The notes beneath the pieces were generated by a model. The model was not told the origin of the DNA and did not search any database. It worked only from the letters and a program-made list of their open reading frames with translations. This document shows, piece by piece, positions 27,101-35,700 of a DNA stretch of 64,000 nt (position 1 is its first letter; every line of letters starts with the position of its first letter). This DNA comes from Osmia lignaria lignaria. Taxonomy: Eukaryota > Arthropoda > Insecta > Hymenoptera > Megachilidae. The stretch is taken from assembly GCF_051020975.1 (NCBI RefSeq), contig NC_135032.1, positions 868,001 to 932,000 on the forward strand. Reading direction: 5' to 3'. Both the position numbers and the translations under genes were made by a program.

Positions 27101-29897
27101 AACTACGCTTCTGATCAAAAAATATCATAGAACGTAAATTGTAGGAAACATTATTCTCTACAAAAAAGGTCTCTTAACATTTTGCCATAGCTCGCTTCGT
27201 TTCCGAGATATTTGCAGATTCATCTCAAGGGAAGGGGTCTGACGGACATATTTCGAGATATTTCTTCTTCTTGTTGTTCTTCTTCTGCACAGCTAAGCTC
27301 GAAGTGGCATTTGCAGCTCGCAATAGTGCAGAGTTATCTCAAAGAAAGAGGCCACGGTGTTTCTGTACCTCTATTATGTTGGTGCAGCTTCGGAACTTTT
27401 AAATATCTTGATATATCTCGAAAACTACGCTTCTGATCAAAAAATATGATAGAAGATAAAAAGTAGGAAACTTAATTCTCTACAAAAAAGGTCTCTTAAT
27501 ATTTTGCCATAGCTCGCTTCGTTTCCGAGATATTTGCAGATTCAGCTCAAAGGAACTGGCCTGACGGACATATTTCGAGATATTTCTTCTTCTTGTTGTT
27601 CTTCCTCTGCACAGCTAAGCTGGAAGTGGCATTTGCAGCTCGCCATAGTGCAGAGATATCTCAAAGAAAGGGGCCACGGTGTTTCTGTATCTCTATTATG
27701 TTGGTGCGGCTTCGGAACTTTTAAATATCTTGATATATCTCGAGAACTACGCATCTGATCAAAAAATATCATAGAACATAAAAAGTAGGAAACTTAATTC
27801 TCTACAAAAAAGGTCTCTTAACATTTTGCCATAGCTCGCTTCGTTTCCGAGATATTTGCAGATTTATCTCAAGGGAAGGGGCCTGACGGACATATTTCGA
27901 GATATTTCTTCTTCTTGTTGTTCTTCTTCTGCACAGCTAAGCTGGAAGTGGCATTTGCCCCTCGCACTAGTGCAGAGTTATCTCAACGAAAGGGGCCACG
28001 GTGTTTCTGTATCTCTATTATGTTGGTGCGGCTTCGGAACTTTTAAATATCTCGATGTATCTCGAAAACTACGCTTCTGATCAAAAAATATCATAGAACA
28101 TAAATTGTAGCAAGCATAATTCTCTACAAAAAAGGTCTCTTAACATTTTGCCATAGCTCGCTTCGTTTCCGAGATATTTGCAGATATATCTCAAGGGAAG
28201 GGGCCTGACGGACATATTTCGAGATATTTCTTCTTCTTGTTGTTCTTCTTCTGCACAGCTAAGCTGGAAGTGGCATTTGCGGCTCGCACTAGTGCACAGT
28301 TATCTCAAAGAAAGGGGCCACGGTGTTTCTGTATCTCTATTATCTTGGTGCGGCTTCGGAACTTTTAAATATCTCGATGTATCTCGAAAACTACGCTTCT
28401 GATCAAAAAATATCATAGAACATAAATTGTAGGAAGCAGAATTCTCTACAAAAAAGGTCTCTTAACATTTTCCCATAGCTCGCTTCGTTTCCGAGATATT
28501 TGCAGATATATCTCAAGGGAAGGGGCCTGGCGGACATATTTCGAGATATTTCTTCTTCTTGTTGTTCTTCTTCTGCACAGCTAAGCTGGAAGTGGCATTT
28601 ACAGCTCGCAACAGTGCAGAGTTATCTCAAAGAAAGGGGCCACGGTGTTTCTGTATCTCTATTATGTTGGTGCGGCTTCGGAACTTTTAAATATCTTGAT
28701 ATATCTCGAGAACTACGCATCTGATCAAAAAATATCATAGAACATGAAAGGTAGGAAACTTAATTCTCTACAAAACAGGTCTCTTAACCTTTTGCCATAG
28801 CTCTCTTCGTTTCCGAGATATTTGCAGATTTATCTCAAGGGAAGGGGCCTGACGGACATATTTCGAGATATTTCTTCTTCTTGTTGTTCTTCTTCTGCAC
28901 AGCTAAGCTGGAAGTGGCATTTGCGGCTCGCACTAGTGCAGAGTTATCTCAACGAAAGGGGCCACGGTGTTTCTGTATCTCTATTATGTTGGTGCGGCTT
29001 CGGAACTTTTAAATATCTTGATATATCTCGAGAACTACGCGTCTGATCAAAAAATATCATAGAACATAAAAAGTAGGAAACTTAATTCTCTACAAAAACG
29101 GTCTCTTAACATTTTGCCATAGCTCGCTTCGTTTCCGAGATATTTGCAGATATATTTCAAGGGAAGGGGCCTGACGGGCATATTTCGAGATATTTCTTCT
29201 TCTTGTTGTTCTTCTTCTGCACAGCTAAGCTGGAAGTGGCATTTGCGGCTCGCACTAGTGCACAGTTATCTCAAAGAAAGGGGCCACGGTGTTTCTGTAT
29301 CTCTATTATGTTGGTGCGGCTTCGGAACTTTTAAATATCTCGATGTATCTCGAAAACTACGCTTCTGATCAAAAAATATCATAGAACATAAATTGTAGGA
29401 AGCATAATTCTCTACAAAAAAGGTCTCTTAACATTTTCCCATAGCTCGCTTCGTTTCCGAGATATTTGCAGATATATCTCAAGGGAAGGGGCCTGACGGA
29501 CATATTTCGAGATATTTCTTCTTCTTGTTGTTCTTCTTCTGCACAGCTAAGCTGGAGGTGGCATTTACAGCTCGCAACAGTGCAGAGTTATCTCAAAGAA
29601 AGGGGCCACGGTGTTTCTGTATCTCTATTATGTTGGTGCGGCTTCGGAACTTTTAAATATCTTGATATATCTCGAGAACTACGCATCTGATCAAAAAATA
29701 TCATAGAACATGAAAAGTAGGAAGCATAATTCTCTACAAAAAACGTCTCTTAACATTTTGCCATAGCTCGCTTCGTTTCCGAGATATTTGCAGATTCAGC
29801 TCAAAGGAACTGGCCTGACGGACATATTTCGAGATATTTCTTCTTCTTGTTGTTCTTCTGCACAGCTAAGCTGGAAGTGGCATTTGCAGCTCGCAAT
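18196..29897. repeat. Satellite sub-block of mixed monomers up to the insertion
   Basis: Monomers here are mainly of two kinds: one with GCGGCTCGCACTAG, usually with the CTCGAAAAC end, and one with GCAGCTCGCAATAG, usually with the CTCGAGAAC end, in irregular alternation. A CATATTTATCTC variant recurs at 20128, 21738, 23026 and 23992. The CAGATTCAGCTCAAAGG variant first appears at 23670, again at 27534 and at 29788. The last monomer (29788) has lost one TTC triplet in the pyrimidine tract and is cut by the retroelement after CTCGCAAT. Confidence 0.75.
29894..29897. repeat. Target site duplication, left copy (CAAT)
   Basis: The four bases CAAT precede the LTR TG terminus and equal the four bases after the other LTR. 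In uninterrupted monomers the sequence is GCTCGCAATAGTGCAG with a single CAAT. Ty3/gypsy integrases typically duplicate 4-6 bp. Confidence 0.95.
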
Positions 29898-30637
29898 TGT
29901 TACGTGGCCGACGGCTTGGCAGCGCGCGTGGCTATCAGAGGCTTTCTGATTGGCGGCCGCGTAACTTATTTTATTATCAATACAACCCGAGCGGTAAGAT
30001 TGTATTGTGGTAGGAACTGTCACAAGGTTTCACTGGGTTTAAAGGAGAATGCTAATGTGGGTTTGACACAGCAATGTATATATTCTACAATCTTGGTCTA
30101 TTACAGATGTTGTTGTCGCGAATATAGGTGTATAATGTGATATATTACCTATTTCCACTATGCTCGGTGTTCACGCACTGGCAATGCGGGGGTGTTGTGT
30201 GTGGTTAATTGTAATGCCAAATAGAAACACGACTCGCGGATTCTATAAGGTGAATGTTGCTCGAAGGGGACTTCAACCCGATCTCACTAATAGTAACCAA
30301 CTCACTACCGTACACGACGTGCTCGACACGAGATGAACTCTGGTACTGCCCCCGATCGTTGGTACGAACGGGTTTATATACTAATTAAGAAGGGTGGTCT
30401 GGTTACTATTCGAGTGATCAGGCTGGGTCCACCTGCCTCTGCGACAGTTTAGAGTGGTTGCATCTGCTATTTGATTACGGCGGACCCATTGCTTTCCCAA
30501 GTGTTTGGTTCTGCTATCGGTGGGCCTTCTGTTTATTACGAGAGTAAATGGTCGGTTTGCCCGAGAGTTTTCCTTTCCAGATGTTTAAGCTTATTTGAAA
30601 GGAGACACGTTTGATAAAACGGTCTGTCTACGTGACA
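29898..30637 (-). repeat. 3' LTR
   Basis: This is the second copy of the 740-bp LTR, exactly 8,461 bp away from the first along its full length, with no indel. It directly follows the polypurine tract in element orientation. Open frames on the plus strand inside it (for example 29847-30140, also present in the other LTR) are chance frames crossing the satellite junction or the LTR. Confidence 0.97.
29970..29975 (-). terminator. Polyadenylation signal AATAAA in the 3' LTR
   Basis: AATAAA on the minus strand, about 73 bp before the end of the LTR. It is the only well-placed canonical signal there, so genomic RNA would be cleaved shortly after it, giving a long R and a short U5. The same hexamer is at 38431-38436 in the 5' LTR. 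Confidence 0.65.
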
Positions 30638-30648
30638 CCTCCCCCCTT
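30638..30648 (-). other. Polypurine tract
   Basis: AAGGGGGGAGG on the minus strand abuts the TGTCACG start of the 3' LTR. This is the expected plus-strand DNA primer of reverse transcription. Its position fixes the inner end of the 3' LTR. Confidence 0.9.
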
Positions 30649-30774
30649 AGATGAAACATCGCGGTAATCGTGATGCTTTCAATTGGAAAGGAAAACACTC
30701 ACTAGAATGTGTTGAAGTTTTGGTGTTGTAATGCAATATGTCGGGTGTTATGTGTGATGTGTGTGTACTTATCG
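30649..30774 (-). other. Untranslated stretch between accessory frames and polypurine tract
   Basis: Non-coding 3' region of the element. It is rich in CA/TG runs on either strand. I see no poly(A) signal, open frame or known motif, so accessory transcripts probably share the LTR AATAAA. Confidence 0.5.
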
Positions 30775-31227
30775 CTACGTGTGATGGTTGGTGATGCTGC
30801 TAAACGCGGTATGAAGTCGAAGCGTACGTCTGGGTCCAGGCTGCCTCGATCGGATTTGTCTCTCGGTGTACCAGGTTGGTACTATTGCAGGCGGTGGTAT
30901 GGGTTGGTTTGCTCTTTGGTATTCCATTTCCATGATGATGGCGGCAATACACTCCTCGCAGTGGTAGGCGGCCTGCAACTCCATCAGGGGCGCGCTGCAA
31001 ATATCGCAGGCCCCAGGCGGATATGCCGTTGGTAGTGGATAGTGTACCTCCACCATGTCATAGATCCTTGCTGCTCCAAGGGCTGCTTCGAGAGCACACT
31101 GCATACAGACAATGCCAACGTCTAATCTGTAGCAAGTGCTGCGCATGCACAGGCGGGCCGTCAAGTTCATCAGCAGCTCGATGCGACTGGTGTCCCTCTC
31201 AGTTGGTTGTTCCCTGATGTAGCACAT
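30775..31227 (-). CDS. Accessory protein with four cysteine pairs (zinc-binding)
   Basis: This 150-aa frame runs from the ATG at 31227. The frame is open further upstream (to at least 31317), but only a GTG is there and the candidate TATA box lies inside that part, so the ATG is preferred. Cysteines form CX4C (27, 32), CX2C (41, 44), CX2C (74, 77) and CX2C (90, 93), the last preceded by His89. This pattern could bind two zinc ions. The second half (CDIC...YHCEEC) resembles ZZ or B-box-like fingers, but I cannot assign the family. The C-terminal tail is basic and rich in Pro and Arg. It follows the Tudor frame by about 50 bp, in another frame and with its own promoter-like sequence. Function unknown. 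Confidence 0.65.
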   Translation of the reverse strand: MCYIREQPTERDTSRIELLMNLTARLCMRSTCYRLDVGIVCMQCALEAALGAARIYDMVEVHYPLPTAYPPGACDICSAPLMELQAAYHCEECIAAIIMEMEYQRANQPIPPPAIVPTWYTERQIRSRQPGPRRTLRLHTAFSSITNHHT

Positions 31228-31251
31228 TTCGGTCCGCTCAGATAAGTGTTT

Positions 31252-31282
31252 TGGAAGAATGGTGTTGTGGTCTGCTTTTATA
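31252..31282 (-). promoter_or_regulatory. Candidate promoter of the cysteine-rich frame
   Basis: TATAAAAG (31282-31275) on the minus strand includes the TAA stop of the Tudor frame. A start around 31252 (TTCCAAAAC) would be 30 bp downstream and 25 nt before the ATG at 31227. There is no clear CAGT initiator, so this is weaker than the promoter upstream of the Tudor frame. Confidence 0.5.
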
Positions 31283-31862
31283 CCCGGCCTGGAACCGCGT
31301 ATCTCATGCCCAACCACGCCTCCGCCACGTTGAATGGTGGTTGTCCTGGTAGACGATCGAGGGCTACATCTGCCACGACCTCACCCTCGCCTCTGATGTT
31401 GGTTAGCAGACCCCTCCTTCCTTCCAACACCCTCTTGGCCTGCTCTAACTTCCAGGTCCTGCATACAGGGCGGATACCCCGTACTCGTACCTTGAAGGCC
31501 TGCCACGGTAGATTTTGAAAGCGTGGCGGCAAGGTCCGAAGTTGGTCGACCGGTGCCCTTACCACCTTGCCGTGGTCACGAAGAGCCACCTCGAACTGGC
31601 CGTCCACCAGGTGTTGAACTTCTCCTCGGACCCAAGTACCTTCTTTACTTCTGTACGCCACCAGACGTCCAGTGGTCAGTCTTCCCTGGTTTGGAAAGTG
31701 GAGGTGGCCGCGGTCGCTCATGTACCGATACAGGTCCCGGTACAGTCGCCTAGCTTCTTCCCGACCGTCGTCCACCTGCGCCCAGAATTCTACCGGATTG
31801 TCCACGTGGACAATTCCGATCCGAACAGAACTGCTCAAAACTATATTTTTGATGGTGTTCAT
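31278..31862 (-). CDS. Accessory protein with an extended Tudor domain
   Basis: This 194-aa frame has an ATG at 31862 and a TAA at 31280-31278. It is not part of the normal gypsy gene set. The motifs match an extended Tudor domain from end to end: PVEFWAQ (23-29), a LYRDLYRYM helix (40-48), GRLVAY (65-70), GTWVRGEV (75-82), RDHGK (95-99, where DYG is usual), LRTLPPRF and LPWQAF (108-123), then the SN-like half with a WKLEQAKRVL helix and FNVAEAWLGMRYA (177-189). Such domains bind symmetrically dimethylated arginine on Piwi proteins and scaffold piRNA granules. His replaces one cage aromatic, so methyl-arginine binding is uncertain. The region is GC-richer than pol, suggesting capture from elsewhere. 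A TATA/Inr pair lies just upstream. Confidence 0.8.
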   Translation of the reverse strand: MNTIKNIVLSSSVRIGIVHVDNPVEFWAQVDDGREEARRLYRDLYRYMSDRGHLHFPNQGRLTTGRLVAYRSKEGTWVRGEVQHLVDGQFEVALRDHGKVVRAPVDQLRTLPPRFQNLPWQAFKVRVRGIRPVCRTWKLEQAKRVLEGRRGLLTNIRGEGEVVADVALDRLPGQPPFNVAEAWLGMRYAVPGRV

Positions 31863-31878
31863 TTTCTTGAGGATGTCT

Positions 31879-31914
31879 ACTGATGAGACTATGGTGCCGA
31901 GAACTGCTTATATA
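31879..31914 (-). promoter_or_regulatory. Candidate promoter of the Tudor frame
   Basis: TATATAAG (31914-31907) and TCAGT (31883-31879) on the minus strand are spaced so that the initiator A (31881) is 33 bp from the TATA start, the same distance as in the LTR promoter. The Tudor ATG would be 19 nt downstream of the start site. Confidence 0.6.
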
Positions 31915-31989
31915 GTCTGAAAACCCTTATCTTACCCCACTCTTATTTCGACTCTTAGAGGAGGGATGTGTAGGAGTGGCTACGGCCCC

Positions 31990-32735
31990 TTAGAATATTG
32001 TGGCACTTGGTCTAGGTGCTGAAGATTTTTCCCTTGGTAGATTTATATTATTTGAATTTGATTCTTCTGAGTTTTTAGGTATTTCTTCCAGTTGCAATTC
32101 AATTTCGTTCGGTTTGTCCAAAGGTTTTAGTTTATTAATGATTTTGTGTATATTACTTTTTATTATTGTCCCAATTATTAATAGTAGGATCAAAGATACT
32201 ACTCCAAACGAGGAAAATGTTGATATTTTTATACGATTTGTGGAAATTTCTTGAAGTTCCAATTCTTTCGCCCGATGCTCCAATTCCTCTAGGTTTGGTG
32301 CTGTCGGAAGGTTCTTCCAATTTGTGATTACTTGATCTGTATTAGTGTAATTGGTTTCTAAAACTGATAGGTGATGTTCTGTTATTTTCGGAATGATTAT
32401 TGATAAATTGTATGACGCGGATGGGTAATGTATAATATTTTCCATGGTTACTATTGTGTCCATTGCTTTTAATTGCATCGCATTTACTGTGGCTCTACAT
32501 CCCGGTTCGAGGTTGAAAATTCCAGTATTGTAAATGTTTGCTATAGTTGGTTCATGGCCAGAATTATCTGTTCTACTGGTGGTGCATGTGCAAGGTATTT
32601 ATCAACATCCAATGACGTGACCAATCGCCATTGCGATTGCTATGTCCGTATGTCTGACAATTTATCGTAAAACAAACCCGTTGATTGCGCCAGTGGTAAC
32701 ACCTTTGAACCGCCTTTAATCGCTGTCTGACTCAT
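31990..32735 (-). pseudogene. Decayed env (insect errantivirus/F-protein type), internally deleted
   Basis: Two pieces of an envelope fusion protein lie in different frames. The first starts at an ATG (32735) overlapping the end of pol and contains GLFYDKLSDIR, typical of the mature N-terminus. It is stopped by TAG at 32642-32640 and, if read past it, again at 32543-32541. The second piece is open from 32598 and contains IYNTGIFNLEPGC, a longer ectodomain stretch, a membrane segment near 32178-32116 (VVSLILLLIIG) and a cytoplasmic tail ending at 31990. The middle of the protein, including any cleavage site and fusion peptide, is missing. A normal env would be several hundred residues, so no functional envelope is expected. 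The 162-aa frame from the ATG at 32478 could still yield a small membrane protein. Confidence 0.8.
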
Positions 32736-35700
32736 AACCAGAGCCAGAGGTATCAGAAGTAGTTGTGCCGGAATCATGATTTCCCGTTATTTCCGTTTTT
32801 TCCGTTGTGGATGGAAAATAAGCGTGTTTTAATTTATCTTGGTGTTTTGTTATCGTTTTGTCAGGTGTTCGCAATACAATGTTGTTCATATCTGTTACAT
32901 TAATGATCTCATATGGCCCTACATAATGTGGATCAAATTTACTAATTCGTGGTTCTAGCAATACATAAGCATAATCGCCTACATTGAATTCTACCGGTCG
33001 GGAATGTTTATCATAGTACTTCTTCGAACGGTGCTTGGAAGCAATCAAATTATCGGCTGCTATGTTGCGGATTTTTATAGTATGAGTTATTAATTCTGTT
33101 AAATAGTCGCCATATGATTTTAACCTTTCGCCAGTTGGGAACGAACTTGGTTCACGGGCTGGTTTTCCAAATATTAATTCATATGGAGAGAAATTTGTTG
33201 CTTCATGTACGGAAGTATTATAAGAAAACATGGCAAATGGTATTAATAGGTCCCAATCTTCATAATTATCCATGTAATGTTTAAGATATTCTGTTAGTAC
33301 TATATGACTTCGTTCTAGTGATCCATTAGTTTGTGGTCTGTATCCAGAAGTTGTGATTTGTTTGATTTTGAATATTTCTGAAAGATTTTTCATTAAGCTT
33401 CCGATAAAACTAGTTCCCTTGTCTGTTAATATTGCTCGTGGTGTTCCATATATGGCAATAAAATGTCTCGCGAAAGCGTCTGCTATTGTAGCTGCTCTAA
33501 TGTTTGGTATTGCTACTGCTATACAATATTTCGTTAAACAATCTTGCATTGTGAGAATGTATTTATTTCCGCTAGGCGTTAAAGGTAAAGGTCCTACGGT
33601 GTCTAAAGCAACTTTATCAAATGGTTCTATCGGGGTATCGGTAATTAACATTGGTTGACGAGTTTTTGCTCTAACTAATTTCTCTTCTTGACAGCTTGGA
33701 CATTTCCTGATATAATTTCGTATTTCGTTGTGCATTTCTGGCCATTGATATTTCGCTCTGATGCGTTTATATGTTTTTGTGACTCCTTTATGTCCTCCTA
33801 TCAAACTGTCGTGAGCTTCGCGAATTATTTGTAATCGATCTTCTTCTGATGGTGTAATCGTTGAACAATTGCATATGATGATTTTCTGTGTTGTACCGTT
33901 GAAAACGTCCTTTATTAATTTAGTTAATTCATTGGTTGGTAATTTATGAAAATCTCCGACTGCTGATATTCTAAATGATTTAATTGGATTTTGATCTAAA
34001 TGCTGTTTCAGTGTTTGTAGTCCGTTTAGTATATCTTCACTTTTAATGGTGTCGTAAAAATTATCTGATATTATTATACTGTAAACTTTGTATGAGCCAT
34101 TTGCTGATTCTATTACGTCTCCTTTCTGCGGTTTCTTTGACATGAGCTGTTGTAAATCTATTGCTTCTGTGTCCAGTAACAGTTTTCCAATGGGGGTTAC
34201 CAATTTACAGTCCGCAGGTATGAAATGTGCGTAATGACCTTCCTCGGTGGTCAGGGTGTTTGGAGAGATAATAACCTCAAGTGTCTGTGAAGGTTGCACT
34301 TTTCTTCGCAGGTCATCTCCCTCCGTGGAAAGAGTGTCTGTGTCAAGAAGTGTGAACGGATAAGGGTCAACGGTACGGTCAAAGTTTTCCTGTGGTTGCT
34401 GGATTGCCGTTCCTATTGTTTCGTTAACAGGTTGTGGTTGTAAAATTCCCTCATTTGTTACAAGTGATAATGGTGTATGGTTAAGTAAATCCTGTTGCGG
34501 GTTTGCGATTATCGTGTTTTCCGTAATGGTATTTTCTGATGGTTCTTCGAATGAAATCAAGTTTACGTCTTCTTCTGTCGATGTGATTTTAGTAGAATTT
34601 GCTTGCGGATGAAAGTTTATTGTTTCCATGTGTTCATCTGGCATGCTTATCTCGTGCGATAAGTTAGGTAAGACTCTCGGTCTATCTGCTATTGGAGAAT
34701 GTTGAACCTTCCCACGGGCTGGTTCTTCATCAGAGCTAGTGTTTTCCTCTTGATATTTCGGTCTCCTTTCCCTGTCCCTTTGTAGTTGCCGCACACGAAA
34801 TCCTATGGAATCCGTGTCGATTTCTGGTTTCTGTCCTATGTGCTTGTAATCGGGGTCTTGAGGATCTCGGGGTATAAGTGGTAAGCAAGATGGTACTGGG
34901 TTACGTGATAATGCGTCTGCGTTCTTGTTCGTCTTTCCTGCTTTATGGATAACCTGATATTCGTACTCTAAGAGTCTGAGTCTCCACTTCATAAGTCGTG
35001 ATGTCGGATCCTTGACAGAGTGTAACCAGACTAACGGTCGGTGATCTGTGACGAGTGTGAATTTTGTTCCATAAAGATACGGTCTGAAATATTGTACTGC
35101 GTAAACCATTGCAAGACATTCCTTTTCTGTAGCAGAATAATTCCTTTCGGCTTTATTTAAGGTACGAGATGCGTAGGCAATTGGTAGATCGTTTCCTATT
35201 TCTCCTTGACTAAGTACAGCTCCAATTGCGTAATCTGATGCGTCAGTGGTAACAATGAACGGTCGATTAAAATCCGGATATTGTAAAATTGGTTGTGTAC
35301 AGAGTTCGTCGCGTAAATTTTCAAAACTTTTTTGCTGGTCTTCGGTCCACTTAAAACGAATTCCTTTACCTAATAATTGAACTAATGGTTTTGATTTAAT
35401 AGAATAATCTTTTATGAAACGGCGATAATATCCTGTCAGTCCCAAGAACTGCTGGACATTTTTCTGTGTTTTAGGAATGGGAAATTCTTTTACAGCTTGT
35501 AATTTACGAGGATCTGGCTTAACACCATTTTCTGTTAAAATGTGTCCTAAATAAGTAACCTCCTTACGTAAGAATTCGCATTTATCAATCTGCAGTGTAA
35601 GTCCAAATTCTCTGAGCCGATTGAGTAATTTTTTTACTTTTATTTCATGTTCTCGTAGTGATGAAGAGAAAACAACCATATCGTCTATGAATACATGAGC

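Larger units (their letters stand above)
1..29897. repeat. 322-bp tandem satellite array, left arm
   Basis: Head-to-tail copies of a monomer of about 322 bp fill the region, roughly 93 copies. Some copies are 321 bp: the monomers starting near 1455, 4030 and 6605 each share the same lost base. The monomer holds a TTC/TTG-rich pyrimidine tract, two copies of a CGAGATATTT motif, two related blocks containing TTATCTCAA, and often the palindrome TCTCGAGA. Copies are mostly 95-100% alike by eye and are arranged in higher-order units listed separately. Each monomer has a 74-codon open frame on the plus strand, but it opens with TTG in nearly all copies. As 322 is not a multiple of 3, it cannot read through the array. 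No gene, tRNA or other RNA gene is seen. The array starts before base 1. A pericentromeric or other heterochromatic location is likely but not shown. Confidence 0.98.

Noticed and set aside
27542..27772. Minus-strand frames of 76 codons in the satellite (also 48980, 51554, 57671)
   Set aside because: They arise only in monomers where a single base change removes a stop, and are antisense to the repeat.
1..29897. CRISPR-like array because of regular repeats
   Set aside because: Repeats are directly adjacent with no unique spacers, the unit is 322 bp, and the context is eukaryotic.
29847..30140. Plus-strand frame of 97 codons, repeated at 38284-38601
   Set aside because: It lies in the LTR in both copies, crosses into unrelated flanking sequence at its start and has no known motif.
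31515..31883. Plus-strand frames of 76-122 codons opposite the Tudor and cysteine-rich frames (also 30709-31035, 31246-31518)
   Set aside because: They are antisense shadows in a GC-rich region, with no recognisable motifs. The minus-strand frames have clear domain patterns and promoter context.
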